The notes below the pieces were generated by a model. That model was not told the DNA's origin, searched no databases, and saw nothing but the letters and a program-made list of their open reading frames with translations. Both the position numbers and the translations under genes were made by a program. Below, one piece after another: positions 16,352 through 24,648 of a stretch of DNA of 43,599 nt; the first letter of the stretch is position 1, and every line of letters begins with the position of its first letter. The stretch covers positions 1 through 43,599 of the forward strand of contig VBBE01000021.1 in assembly GCA_005884605.1 (NCBI GenBank). The letters run 5' to 3'. The DNA comes from Candidatus Bathyarchaeota archaeon (GTDB taxonomy: Archaea; Thermoproteota; Bathyarchaeia; 40CM-2-53-6).

Positions 16352-17050
16352 TTGTACAATCGTTCGGCAGAACTCTACGACCAGATTTACTCGTTCAAGG
16401 ACTACGAGAAAGAAGCAGCAAAGCTTCACCAGCTGATCCGGGAACAAAAGCGTTCCGCTGGCAATGATCTTCTCGAAGTCGCTTGTGGAACCGGCGGCCA
16501 CATTACATATTTGAAAAACAACTATTCAGTCGAAGGTCTAGATCTCAACCGGCAAATGCTGAGACTCGCCAGGAAGAGACACCCGGATATTGTGCTCCAT
16601 CGTGGTGACATGGTCTCATTCAAGCTCAAGAAGCACTTCGATGCCATGACGTGTTTGTTCAGCGCGATTGGCCACCTGAAAACCAGACGCAAACTCGGTC
16701 TCGCTGTTCGAAACATGTCCCGACATCTCAAGCTAGGCGGAGTCCTAATTGTGGAGCCCTGGATTACCCCTCAACAGTGGCGCAAGCGATCGGTTCACGC
16801 GAATTTTGTAGACCAGCCAGAACTCAAGATCGCTCGCATGAACATCAGTAAAAACAGGGGAAGGCTGTCAGTCTTGGATATGCATCATCTCGTCGCCACT
16901 CCCAATCGAGTGGAGCATTTTGTTGAACGACTTGAGTTAGGGCTTTTCACTCATGATGAGTATCTCGACGCTTTTCGACGTGCAGGCCTCGAGACAAGCT
17001 ATGATTCAGAGGGGTTAATGGGGCGGGGCTTGTACATTGGAACGCTATAG
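16352..17050 (+). CDS. Class I SAM-dependent methyltransferase
   Basis: A 232-residue methyltransferase with the Rossmann signature LLEVACGTGGHITYLKN (motif I, about 40-56), GLDLNRQMLRLARKRHPD (motif II) and MTCLFSAIGHL (motif IV/V), then VRNMSRHLKLGGVLIVEPW. The pattern resembles small-molecule (mycinamicin/desosamine-type) N-methyltransferases of the archaeal and actinobacterial type. The start is TTG at 16352. The substrate is not predictable. It ends 8 bases before the convergent GNAT gene. Confidence 0.8.
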   Translation: MYNRSAELYDQIYSFKDYEKEAAKLHQLIREQKRSAGNDLLEVACGTGGHITYLKNNYSVEGLDLNRQMLRLARKRHPDIVLHRGDMVSFKLKKHFDAMTCLFSAIGHLKTRRKLGLAVRNMSRHLKLGGVLIVEPWITPQQWRKRSVHANFVDQPELKIARMNISKNRGRLSVLDMHHLVATPNRVEHFVERLELGLFTHDEYLDAFRRAGLETSYDSEGLMGRGLYIGTL

Positions 17051-17057
17051 TTGATCA

Positions 17058-17582
17058 TCAGAGCAGGAGGCCCATCTCGACCTCGTCATGGTAGCGATGG
17101 TCGTCCCCGTAGAAAGTCTCTCTCGCTATACCTTCTTTCTTGAAGCCGACCTTCTCATAGACCTTGATGGCCCTGTGATTATCGGCCACTACAGTCAGTC
17201 CGAGTCGATGGAACCCTCTCTCCTTCGCGAGCTCGATCGCTCTCTTCATCATCATAGTCCCCAGCCCGATATTCTGAAAGTCTTGATGGATATAGATGAA
17301 CACCTCCCCAACTCCCTTGCGCCGTTCAAACGGGATTCTGAATAGTTGCAGGTGTCCAACAATTCTCTCCTCTAGTCGGGCGAGTAGAGTTATGTTGTTC
17401 GTCAGGTCCGTAGTCCAGCGTTCTATTCTAGGGCGATCGTAAGGAGGCAGACCCCACTTGATGGCCTCCGGTGACATGCTAGCATACATGGAGACAAGTG
17501 CTTCCTTATCCTCAGGTCGGTATGTCGCAAGTCTGACCGATCTTCCATCCTTCAGTGTCATGGGTCGGTCTGATGTCTGCAT
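17058..17582 (-). CDS. GNAT-family N-acetyltransferase
   Basis: A 174-residue acetyltransferase. The acetyl-CoA motif A is EVFIYIHQDFQNIGLGTMMM (Q-x-x-G-x-G, about 106-125), followed by LTVVADNHRAIKVYEKVGF and the terminal motif EMGLLL. N-terminal features (KDGRSVRLATYRPEDKEALV) match the RimI/RimJ-like class. Probably acetylates a small amine or protein N-terminus. Convergent with the methyltransferase at 16352. Confidence 0.82.
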   Translation of the reverse strand: MQTSDRPMTLKDGRSVRLATYRPEDKEALVSMYASMSPEAIKWGLPPYDRPRIERWTTDLTNNITLLARLEERIVGHLQLFRIPFERRKGVGEVFIYIHQDFQNIGLGTMMMKRAIELAKERGFHRLGLTVVADNHRAIKVYEKVGFKKEGIARETFYGDDHRYHDEVEMGLLL

Positions 17583-17651
17583 AGATTACGATTTTGTGAG
17601 GGCTTCTATTCTTGTGATAGTGGCTCTTTGCTTCCGAGGGAGTTGTCTAGG

Positions 17652-18059
17652 CTAGCTGGGGTGCGCCTCAGCCTCAAGTGGTGGTTTTACTGTTTCCGAT
17701 ATGGAAATTTCTAGGCCGTCTGGGTCGAGGCAGACAGCTAGTTTGATTCCTTCTTGTTCTCGCATCTTTGGTTCCATGACGAATCTCACGTTTTTCGCTT
17801 TGAGTTCACGGTATGTCTTGTCAAGGTCAGAAACAGTGAAGCCTATCGTTGATGTTCCGGCGACCATCTCATTCTGCAGGGTCGCGGGGACGATTCGGGG
17901 CTTTGATAGGTGAAGCGCCAGTGTAGTAGCCCCAGTCTGAAACTCAGTCCACTCGTTAGTTTTGTATTTCAGAGGCATGCCGAGTGCGTCCTTGTAGAAT
18001 CCAACTGATTGGTCCATGTTCGATAGTCCGATCATTACATAGTCAATCTGTTTGAACAT
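17652..18059 (-). CDS. Glyoxalase/bleomycin-resistance (VOC) family protein
   Basis: About 135 residues from ATG 18059; the longer in-frame extension is not VOC-like. Two beta-alpha-beta-beta-beta units are seen: QIDYVMIGLSNMDQSVGFYK, then DALGMPLKYK, TIGFTVSDLDKTYREL and LAVCLDPDGLEISISETV. The terminal Glu (DPDGLEI) is a usual metal ligand. It might be a lyase, dioxygenase or resistance protein; not resolvable from sequence. Divergently oriented from the DMT permease at 18306, sharing the 246-base gap. Confidence 0.78.
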   Translation of the reverse strand: MFKQIDYVMIGLSNMDQSVGFYKDALGMPLKYKTNEWTEFQTGATTLALHLSKPRIVPATLQNEMVAGTSTIGFTVSDLDKTYRELKAKNVRFVMEPKMREQEGIKLAVCLDPDGLEISISETVKPPLEAEAHPS

Positions 18060-18305
18060 ACAACTCGCAGTACGTAGGGGTAGTTTGTGGAGTAAAAGAG
18101 TTCCTATCGGCGACAAGAAATTCTCTCTCCATCGAATGCATGGTTTATCCGGATCGTCGGAGCCGCTGCTCTCCACGAGGTCTCCTCCCTGCCTGTTCTG
18201 ACATTACGACTCCGCATAGCGCTTGCATTTCTCTCGATCTACACGATTTGGGGGTCCACCTACCTAGCGATCCGTTTCGCGGTCGAAACATTCCCGCCGT
18301 TTCTG

Positions 18306-19121
18306 ATGGCCGCAGTTCGTTTTCTGATCGCAGGAGGAGTGCTGTACACTTGGATGCGTTTGAGAGGCGCACCGCGTCCCACACGGGCTAATTGGAAAGC
18401 CGCGGCGATCATCGGGGGGTTACTGTTGCTCGGAGGAAACGGCGGGGTGACGAAGGCCGAACAGGTGATTCCTTCCAGCTTGGCTGCGGTATTGATCACC
18501 ATTGTTCCGATCTGGATGGCACTTTTGGAGCTGTTGCGAAAGGACCGTATCGTCCCAACTCTTCACGTGGTTCTCGGCCTAGTCTTGGGCTTCGGGGGAG
18601 TTGTTCTGCTGGTAGGACCTGGCGACCTCGGTGGTAGTGGTGAATTGAACCCTCTCTGGGCTGGAGTTCTGATATTCGCCGCGCTCTCATGGGCAATCGG
18701 TTCAGTCTACTCTAGAAACGCACCTCTCCCAAAGACGCCGTTGCTAGGTAGTGGAATGGAGATGTTAGCAGGTGGAGCCCTCCTCCTCGTGGCGTCATTG
18801 ATCTCTAAAGAATGGGCTGGTTTTCAGCCCGGTAACGTATCATTTCTATCTCTTGTCTCGTTCATCTATCTGATTGTATTCGGTTCCGTGATAGGCTTCT
18901 CGTCCTACGTCTGGCTGCTGACAAAGACTACGACTGCAAGAGTCTCCACCTACGCGTACGTCAACCCGGTCGTTGCCGTCTTCCTTGGCTACTTCCTTGC
19001 TGCTGAACAGCTGACGCTACGGACGCTGCTCGCTTCTTCAGTCATAGTAATCGCAGTAGTTGTGATTACCACCTTCAAATCAAGACGGACTGCTCCCGAC
19101 CACGCTCGATCGCGGAGCTAA
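18306..19121 (+). CDS. EamA/DMT-type permease (start unclear)
   Basis: A drug/metabolite transporter family permease, 271 residues from ATG 18306, with about nine membrane segments left and the EamA repeat signatures (AAVLITIVPIWMALLEL and ARVSTYAYVNPVVAVFLGY). The first helix of the family, LRIALAFLSIYTIWGSTYLA, is encoded in the same frame upstream (18200-18300), but that stretch contains no ATG, GTG or TTG back to the stop at 18093. So either a non-standard start is used or the gene has lost its start, for example by a frame change from the ATG at 18140. Treat the annotated 5' end with caution. Function: export of small metabolites. Confidence 0.75.
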   Translation: MAAVRFLIAGGVLYTWMRLRGAPRPTRANWKAAAIIGGLLLLGGNGGVTKAEQVIPSSLAAVLITIVPIWMALLELLRKDRIVPTLHVVLGLVLGFGGVVLLVGPGDLGGSGELNPLWAGVLIFAALSWAIGSVYSRNAPLPKTPLLGSGMEMLAGGALLLVASLISKEWAGFQPGNVSFLSLVSFIYLIVFGSVIGFSSYVWLLTKTTTARVSTYAYVNPVVAVFLGYFLAAEQLTLRTLLASSVIVIAVVVITTFKSRRTAPDHARSRS

Positions 19122-19153
19122 TTCCCTGTTTCTCTAACAAGTCCTCAAAAACG

Positions 19154-19163
19154 GCCTTTATAC
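19154..19163 (+). promoter_or_regulatory. TATA-like promoter of the GNAT gene
   Basis: GCCTTTATAC has an archaeal TATA box core about 28-30 bases before the ATG at 19189. This spacing predicts transcription starting at or very near the start codon, that is, a leaderless mRNA. The upstream purines could serve as BRE. Confidence 0.6.
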
Positions 19164-19188
19164 TCATTCACAGAAATACGAGCCAGTC

Positions 19189-19791
19189 ATGAGCCACGCA
19201 GCGAAAGTTGAAGTTCGAGAGCTAACGCCCGAACTCCTCGACGATTATCTCCGATTCTTCGATAAGGATGCTTTCACCGACTTTCCAGAATGGTCCGGTT
19301 GCTACTGCGGATTCTACGATACGCCCGGCGATAACTGGGATGCCTCCGCAAAGGCCGGGCCCGCACATCGAGCGGCACGTGCCGAACGAATCAGATCAGG
19401 CCAAGCCCACGGCTTGGTAGCCATCGGAGATGGGAGAGTGGTTGGTTGGTGTAATGCACAGGCTCGCTCTAGCTTCCTTAACATGCGGAGGTATGCTACT
19501 GTCGTAGACGATCCCTCTGAGCCGATCGGCTTGATCATGTGCTTTCTCGTAGCTCCAGGACATAGAGGAAGGGGCGTAGGCGCTGCACTTCTGAGAGCAG
19601 CATGTGACAAGTTTCGTCGGGAAAAGTTACATGTTGCAGAAGGCTATCCTACAACGAATCCGATCAAGCGGGGCTGGGAGACTCCATGGGCCGAAGAGAA
19701 CTACAAGGGACCCTTGAGTATGTATCTCAAAGCCGGCTTCAAGGTCCATCGCCAGCTAGAGCGTTTCGCAGTTGTGAGAAAGCAGCTCTAA
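19189..19791 (+). CDS. GNAT-family N-acetyltransferase
   Basis: A 200-residue acetyltransferase. The CoA-binding region is IMCFLVAPGHRGRGVGAALL (R-G-x-G-V-G, about 120-140); later landmarks are SMYLKAGFKVHRQLERFAVV. The N-terminus contains an unusual WSGCYCGFYDTPGDNW segment; Cys pairs of this kind also occur in other members of this subgroup. A leaderless promoter sits just upstream. Convergent with the next GNAT gene (3-base gap). Substrate unknown. Confidence 0.8.
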   Translation: MSHAAKVEVRELTPELLDDYLRFFDKDAFTDFPEWSGCYCGFYDTPGDNWDASAKAGPAHRAARAERIRSGQAHGLVAIGDGRVVGWCNAQARSSFLNMRRYATVVDDPSEPIGLIMCFLVAPGHRGRGVGAALLRAACDKFRREKLHVAEGYPTTNPIKRGWETPWAEENYKGPLSMYLKAGFKVHRQLERFAVVRKQL

Positions 19792-19794
19792 GTC

Positions 19795-20358
19795 CTACAG
19801 TTCTCTGGCCATAACGATACTATCGATGAACTTCCCGTTTCTCAGCATCTTCTTCGGTATTCTGCCTGCTTCCTTGAAGCCAGTTCTCTGGTACACGTGG
19901 ATCGCGCTTGGGTTGGTTGCGAAGACCTCCAGTTCGATCGTTTTCAGCCCCGCTTTCCGAGATTCATGTATCAGCGTGCGCATCATCTCCAAGCCTATTC
20001 CCCGATCCCTATGTTTCTTTGAGATTGCAATTCCCAAGTATCCATGATGCTTTGTGTCCTCATACGACCCTCTCGTCACTGAACTGTTTCCCACTAATCT
20101 TCCTCTTATTTCCGCGACAACACTGACGATGCTCCCTCTTTCTATTCCCGTTATCTGGCTCGCGAGCCACTCCGCCTCCTCCTCCCTTGTCTGTTTTCTA
20201 TCAGCGACTATTCCGAGGTCGGGCTCACTACTCTTTTCACTAACCAGATCGTTAATGAAAATTACACAATCGTCGAGGTCTTCCCACTTCAACGCTCGCA
20301 AAGTCGCGCTCTCACCGCTGGACGTTTTGAAATGTCGGTAGACTCTGCCGGTTCTCAT
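19795..20358 (-). CDS. GNAT-family N-acetyltransferase (RimJ/RimL-like)
   Basis: About 187 residues from ATG 20358, chosen because an earlier start at 20421 would overlap the RNase J gene by 44 bases. The acetyl-CoA motif is LGIAISKKHRDRGIGLEMMR (Q/R-x-x-G-x-G type), followed by TIELEVFATNPSAIHVYQRT. The early motif TLRALKWEDLDDCVIFINDL matches RimJ/L-like enzymes. Might acetylate a protein N-terminus or a metabolite. It lies 19 bases downstream of the RNase J gene on the same strand, so the two may be co-transcribed. Confidence 0.8.
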   Translation of the reverse strand: MRTGRVYRHFKTSSGESATLRALKWEDLDDCVIFINDLVSEKSSEPDLGIVADRKQTREEEAEWLASQITGIERGSIVSVVAEIRGRLVGNSSVTRGSYEDTKHHGYLGIAISKKHRDRGIGLEMMRTLIHESRKAGLKTIELEVFATNPSAIHVYQRTGFKEAGRIPKKMLRNGKFIDSIVMAREL

Positions 20359-20377
20359 GCCCGGTTTGCGCGCTTGT

Positions 20378-21697
20378 CTATTCCACCGTCCACGTGGATC
20401 CTTTGATAGGCTGGTGTACATTGCACAGGTCTTTGATGAAGAGTTCGTAGAGATGGGGCTGCTCTGTGTGGATCGGGACCAGCGTCTTTGGACTAATCTT
20501 TGCGATCGTTTCTCGTAGTTCTGTGGGCATCATGTGTCCTGAGCTGTGAATCTGGTACATTGGTAGTCCGAAGTGGTTTAGCCAGTTGACGAATCGTTCG
20601 TGGTCGATCTCCATTTCCTCGTTGAATGGTTCCGAGCTGCTGTTGATGAAAGCTCCACCTGCATCAGGCTTGATGTCCAAGACTTCGTTCATGTCGTAAG
20701 AGCTAGCAGCTAGAATGAATTTTCCCTGTGATTCCTTGACATCCTTCGATGTCTTTACCGTGCTATTCTTCATGACCTCTCTTTCCCAGTTGTAGTAGGT
20801 CTTCTTGGTTCGCTGGTAGACGACGATGTTGGGGTCGTGAGAGATATCTGGAATTGTCAGGTGCTTGTCCTTGACCAGTGCTTGGAGCAGATGGGCCTGC
20901 CTCAACGAGACCGCCAAGACCCTATTGTTCTTCTTGGCAATCTCGTAAAACGTTTTTAGCCTGTCCACGTCAGCGGTCGAAAAATTCGCTAGGACCAGCC
21001 CGTTTGTTTTCCGAACCACGTGGTTAACTTTGTCAACTACTTCCGCTTCAGATTGCAAGTCACCACGGACTAGGTTTGTGCCTTCACAGAGGAACAGCTC
21101 TGGATTCGACTGTTCCGCTTTCTCCGCAAAATCCTGCGTCATGTCCGACCTCGGCCCGTGGGCCCGGAAGTCCCCGCTGTACGCAAGGGTCCCAAACGAG
21201 GTGTGAACTATGAAGCCATACGATCCGGGCATGCTGTGGTCCACGTGGATCGGCTCGACCTCTATTCCCCCGATTTTCACCGTGTCTCCAGTTCGGAAAG
21301 TCTTGAACTGGATCCCATCAAGATCGTTCTCAAAGCCCCCCGGACGAGCAGTTGACAAGGCCTCCAGAATCATCTTGGTCGTCTCGCCGCAGTAAACCGG
21401 TATCTGACGGTTGAGAAGGGAGATAGACATTGAATGGTCGATGTGGGCGTGACTAAGAAAGACGGCGTCCGCAGGCACTTCCCCCTCTCCTCTGTAGAGG
21501 CCGGCAACATTGGGAATGATTCCGAGACTGATGAGCCCACTTTCGTTTCTGGGCGAAAGGAAAGGTTCGGAGAAGAATCGTCCCCTTTCTCCAAGGCTCA
21601 TACCGAAGTCTAGTATGATCTGCGAGTCTCTGTCACTGACGAGGATCATGTTTCCGCCGATCTCGCCGGCTCCTCCGTAGAAAGTGATCTCTACCAT
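20378..21697 (-). CDS. rnj: Archaeal RNase J-type metallo-beta-lactamase RNase
   Basis: A 439-residue beta-CASP nuclease, probably a 5'-3' exoribonuclease of mRNA decay. Metal ligands visible in order: LSHAHIDHSMSI (H-x-H-x-D-H), VDHSMPG, YSGDFRAHG, and the C-terminal motif C residue in IHSSGHMM. The beta-CASP insertion (about 200-360) includes VLANFSTADVDR and FILAASSYDMNE. There is no C-terminal S1 or KH domain. The C-terminal VPIHTEQPHLYELF is the usual ending. Upstream neighbour of a GNAT gene on the same strand. A tRNA 3' processing role is less likely. Confidence 0.85.
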   Translation of the reverse strand: MVEITFYGGAGEIGGNMILVSDRDSQIILDFGMSLGERGRFFSEPFLSPRNESGLISLGIIPNVAGLYRGEGEVPADAVFLSHAHIDHSMSISLLNRQIPVYCGETTKMILEALSTARPGGFENDLDGIQFKTFRTGDTVKIGGIEVEPIHVDHSMPGSYGFIVHTSFGTLAYSGDFRAHGPRSDMTQDFAEKAEQSNPELFLCEGTNLVRGDLQSEAEVVDKVNHVVRKTNGLVLANFSTADVDRLKTFYEIAKKNNRVLAVSLRQAHLLQALVKDKHLTIPDISHDPNIVVYQRTKKTYYNWEREVMKNSTVKTSKDVKESQGKFILAASSYDMNEVLDIKPDAGGAFINSSSEPFNEEMEIDHERFVNWLNHFGLPMYQIHSSGHMMPTELRETIAKISPKTLVPIHTEQPHLYELFIKDLCNVHQPIKGSTWTVE

Positions 21698-21743
21698 GAA
21701 CGACTCTTCTTTGATGGTTTTCTAATCTTCTGATTATAGAGCT

Positions 21744-22061
21744 TCAGGTGTTTCTTCGGGGGTGGCTTTGGACCTGGAGAAGATAGCGCGTTCCGTTCTT
21801 CGAATCCTTCCGAACCGTAACCCGGTCCCCTGATTTCACCGCTTTGACCCTGACGAAAAAGTGTGAGTGCGGGAGCCCTGGCCCTCTACAAGAGCACGGA
21901 TAAGATTCCACCACGGCTCTCCGCGAACGGCCATTCTGTAACATCGGGAATCTCCGACCCAGCGCGGGGAAGAAAGAGAGCCGGTCCTTCAAGATGATCA
22001 CGTAGCCACCTTGTTCCTCTTCCGAAGTGATCTTCTTCGAGTACACATCCTTCATTCTCAT
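21744..22061 (-). CDS. Small basic protein with possible CxC/HxH metal site
   Basis: About 105 residues from ATG 22061 (TTG 22100 would be longer). Not a family I can name. It contains EEEQGGYVIILKDRLSFFPA near the start, then a Cys/His cluster SYPCSCRGPGLPHSHFFVRV (C-x-C, H-x-H) that could bind zinc, and a basic C-terminus (VRKDSKNGTRYL). It is the closest upstream neighbour of the RNase J gene on the same strand (46-base gap), so an RNA-related role is possible. Function unknown. Confidence 0.5.
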   Translation of the reverse strand: MRMKDVYSKKITSEEEQGGYVIILKDRLSFFPALGRRFPMLQNGRSRRAVVESYPCSCRGPGLPHSHFFVRVKAVKSGDRVTVRKDSKNGTRYLLQVQSHPRRNT

Positions 22062-22199
22062 CTTGTTAGACCTTCCAAAGGTTGTTGGCCGAGATGACAA
22101 TTTCGCTCAGAAGAACTTTCCGCCTAGGCATGTTGTGTGAATGTGTCCCGCCAGATAGCTTTTCAACCCCTATCAGATAGAGCATGATTGATCTACATC

Positions 22200-22898
22200 A
22201 TGGTCGATCTGATTGGATGGGTAATCGGGTTTTTGTCCACCCACCCTTCCGGTCTTCTCGCCACACTTCTTTTCGTCTTTGTCGTCAGTATTGCCGGCAA
22301 TCTCATTCCGTTCTTTCCGACACCCTACTTGGTGATTGTAATCGGCGTCGTTCTGGATGAAAGCTATCTTGGAGTCATTCAGATCGCGGCCATCGCCGCG
22401 CTTGGAGCAGCCACCGGAAAACTTGTCAGCTATGCTCTCGGATATGGGGCTCGACGAGCCATTCGTAAACAGGAGAGGTTCGACTCTCTCCGGAAACTCT
22501 TAGGCGGAAGTACCTTCCTGGTTGGAGTTCTCTTCGCAGCCTCTCCCCTAGTAGACGCGGCTTTCATTCCCATGGGAATCATTCGATACAGCCCGCTGAA
22601 AAGCTACCTGGCTCTCTATACTGGAAAATTCATCTGGATTTTGTCCGTCCTCTACGTTGCCAGACAATCGAAGCAAATCGTAGACCAGTTCTTCGGAGAG
22701 AACGTCTACGCATCAATTGTGTCAGCGGCACTCGTTCTGTCCACGGCCTATCTCATCATCCGCATTGACTGGGAGAAGAGACTATTGGGACACAAGGATA
22801 GTCTTCGAAGCAGACTACTAGGGAGGCTTCGAAACCTTTTCTCTAGGGGGCAGAGAAACAGCGCAGCGAGACCTGCGCAACAGGACCCTACTGCATAG
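22200..22898 (+). CDS. DedA / VTT-domain membrane protein
   Basis: A membrane protein of about 232 residues (ATG 22200; TTG 22188 also in frame). The fold resembles the VTT/SNARE-associated (DedA, TMEM41/64) family: FVFVVSIAGNLIPFFPTPYL with a re-entrant-type Pro-rich loop, AAIAALGAATGKLVSYALGY with a second half-motif GAATGKLVSYALGYGARR, and ASPLVDAAFIPMGIIRYSPL. Family members are lipid scramblases or transporters. The basic, disordered C-tail (RLLGRLRNLFSRGQRNSAAR) is lineage-specific. Divergent from the 21744 gene. Confidence 0.72.
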   Translation: MVDLIGWVIGFLSTHPSGLLATLLFVFVVSIAGNLIPFFPTPYLVIVIGVVLDESYLGVIQIAAIAALGAATGKLVSYALGYGARRAIRKQERFDSLRKLLGGSTFLVGVLFAASPLVDAAFIPMGIIRYSPLKSYLALYTGKFIWILSVLYVARQSKQIVDQFFGENVYASIVSAALVLSTAYLIIRIDWEKRLLGHKDSLRSRLLGRLRNLFSRGQRNSAARPAQQDPTA

Positions 22899-22930
22899 GA
22901 GTTCATTGAACCCTGAACTCTGCACGGCTG

Positions 22931-23564
22931 ATGAGAGGTTATCCAACTATTCGGACTGCGATAATAGTGGCGCTGATCATTCGTTCATTACCCACCGTCG
23001 CGACGCTAAGTGCGAGTGGTTAATCGTACAATTTGAAATATGATCTGGGTTTTGTGGGGACACTTTATGCTGGTGGAGTGATCTCGATCGTTAGCGACTT
23101 TACGAACACTGGTGAGTTGACAATAAGAATCACCGGCATCTTGTTCGCTTCAGACTTCTGGTCAAACGGAACGCGAGATATCTCCTTGGGATCCTCCTTC
23201 AACCTAACAGCCGGCAATGATGAAGGAAGTGGATACTCTAGTTCCAATTCCACCAAACGCGTTCATAGGCAACTACGATATCGACGCGACCGCGGACTGG
23301 CAATACAGCAACAGCTCAGGATGGTTCAATGCCACCCCAATACAAACTAACAAGGCTGTTCTGGTTTCTCAGACTATTGGTTCACTATTCTCCAGTTTCG
23401 TAACGATACTGTTGATTGGTCTCAGCGTCGTTGGAGTGGTTATCGTTTTGATTGTAATTCTAGTGTTTGGACCGAGGAAGACTCGAAAACCACGCTCCCC
23501 CTTGCCAGGGGCCGCTACCAATCTGAAGACGCAATCTGCCTTTCCGACGCGCTCGATGTCTTGA
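22931..23564 (+). pseudogene. Decayed secreted/membrane-anchored protein
   Basis: From ATG 22931 a signal-peptide-like start (AIIVALIIRSLPTVATLSAS) runs into an in-frame TAA at about 23021. The frame then continues SYNLKYDLGFVGTLYAGGVI, TGELTIRITGILFASDFW and SFNLTAGN. Around 23217 the sense passes to another frame: LVPIPPNAFIGNYDIDATAD, then WFNATPIQ and a C-terminal helix SFVTILLIGLSVVGVVIVL before a basic tail. Together these make one extracellular beta protein with a C-terminal membrane anchor. One stop and one frameshift indicate decay or sequence errors. A close family could not be named. Confidence 0.6.
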
Positions 23565-23631
23565 ATAGTCAGCGAGACGATCGGTGTTGAGGGCGCACGA
23601 TTTCTCGCAAGACCAATTAAGCAGGGCTGTG

Positions 23632-23649
23632 TTTCCCGATTTCGGGAAA
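23632..23649. promoter_or_regulatory. Inverted repeat upstream of the V4R gene
   Basis: TTTCCCGA, two bases, then TCGGGAAA, a perfect 8-bp stem. It lies 44 bases before the V4R gene start and 68 bases after the stop of the decayed secreted gene. It may be a terminator of that gene or an operator of the V4R gene. No poly-U tract follows it. Confidence 0.4.
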
Positions 23650-23692
23650 GCCTCTGAGCCCTGTCAAAAAGCCTGACCGGCTCCGCAACGTA

Positions 23693-24217
23693 ATGCAGGC
23701 GTTAGATGTCGACGAGGCCAAGGGAATAATCACAGCCTACAACGAACGGTTCCTCTTCATCCCCGTCTCTTTGATTCATTCCATCGAGGACAGGTTGACT
23801 GAGAGTTTTGGGCCTATCACCGCCACTAGCTTCCAGTACAGTATTGGGAAACAAGGTGGGGCACAATACATGAGCATGGCGAAAAAATCCGGCCTAGATG
23901 TCAAGAATCCCGGGGATCTCCAACGGATCGCCGAAAGACTAGGCACCCTCGGCGGATGGGGAAAGCTGACGATCGTCGATGTTGACCGAGCGAAGAAAAT
24001 GGCTAGAATACGATGGACAAACGGTGTCTCAGTAAGAAACAGAAAAGGGAAAACCCCAGTCTGCCATTTCGGCCGCGGAATTCTCACGGGTGCAATGGAG
24101 CAGACGTTCGGCAGAAAGTGTGAGTCGCTCGAGGTCTCATGCCAAGGAAAGGGCGACCGATTCTGCGAGGCGATAATAGGCGATCCAGCTGAGATTACTC
24201 GGCACGCAGAACGGTAA
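23693..24217 (+). CDS. V4R (4-vinyl reductase-like) domain protein
   Basis: A 174-residue protein with a V4R domain, a small-molecule-binding fold often attached to regulators and also found alone in archaea. Landmarks are the N-terminal FIPVSLIHSIEDRLTESFGP, the TLGGWGKLTIVDVDR strand and the C-terminal Cys cluster CHFGRGILTGAMEQTFG, then SCQGKGDRFCEAI. Three Cys in this cluster are the usual V4R metal-binding set. It ends 15 bases before the stop of the convergent PadR gene. The function is probably sensing of a lipophilic or aromatic ligand. Confidence 0.75.
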   Translation: MQALDVDEAKGIITAYNERFLFIPVSLIHSIEDRLTESFGPITATSFQYSIGKQGGAQYMSMAKKSGLDVKNPGDLQRIAERLGTLGGWGKLTIVDVDRAKKMARIRWTNGVSVRNRKGKTPVCHFGRGILTGAMEQTFGRKCESLEVSCQGKGDRFCEAIIGDPAEITRHAER

Positions 24218-24231
24218 AAGAGAATATCCGA

Positions 24232-24555
24232 CTAGTGGTTCGAATTCGAGAACGAGGTTCTTAGCAACCGATCTAATCCTAGGAATGACTGGTCCCGATA
24301 TCTTTCGCCTTGGTCTGTAATTCGGTAGACGCGTCTGCTTCTCCGTGTTGGAGACATCCATTCGCCAGCAACTAGCCTGCGCTCTTCCAGCTCGTACAGT
24401 AGTGGGTAGAGTGTGCCCGCGCCGATATGGGCGCCGGTCTTATCCTTCAGTTCCCGCATAATCTCGTATCCGTGTTTTCCTCCATTATTGAGGAGAGAGA
24501 GGACGAATAGATCAAGGAAGCTCTTCACCATTCGCTCGTTGACGGCTCTTGTCAT
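24232..24555 (-). CDS. PadR-family transcriptional regulator
   Basis: A 107-residue winged-helix regulator. The recognition core is FVLSLLNNGGKHGYEIMREL, then THIGAGTLYPLLYELEERRL (here GAHIGAGTLYPLLYELEERR) and the wing WMSPTRRSRRVYRITDQGE. The C-terminal dimerisation helix is short, so it is a compact PadR. Divergent from threonine synthase: both promoters lie in the 93-base gap, which contains inverted repeats. Likely represses itself and possibly the synthase; inference. Confidence 0.82.
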   Translation of the reverse strand: MTRAVNERMVKSFLDLFVLSLLNNGGKHGYEIMRELKDKTGAHIGAGTLYPLLYELEERRLVAGEWMSPTRRSRRVYRITDQGERYRDQSFLGLDRLLRTSFSNSNH

Positions 24556-24570
24556 ACTTTCACGGGAACT

Positions 24571-24590
24571 ATCGAGATTCGATATTATCG
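24571..24590. promoter_or_regulatory. Possible PadR operator
   Basis: Between the first PadR gene and thrC, ATCGA-GAT-TCGAT (24571-24583) overlaps CGATA-T-TATCG (24580-24590). The CGATA core also occurs, as CGATATCG, before the second PadR gene. Position directly upstream of the PadR start is consistent with self-repression. Confidence 0.5.
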
Positions 24591-24605
24591 GATTTCAATA
24601 CAATC

Positions 24606-24619
24606 CCCTCTTAAGAGGG
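24606..24619. promoter_or_regulatory. Perfect 14-bp palindrome before threonine synthase
   Basis: CCCTCTTAAGAGGG is an uninterrupted palindrome 30 bases upstream of the TTG start of thrC, in the shared promoter region. It could be an operator for an unidentified regulator or overlap the basal promoter of either gene. Confidence 0.45.
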
Positions 24620-24648
24620 TATCGCACACTCGCGTCTACCCGGTCTAG

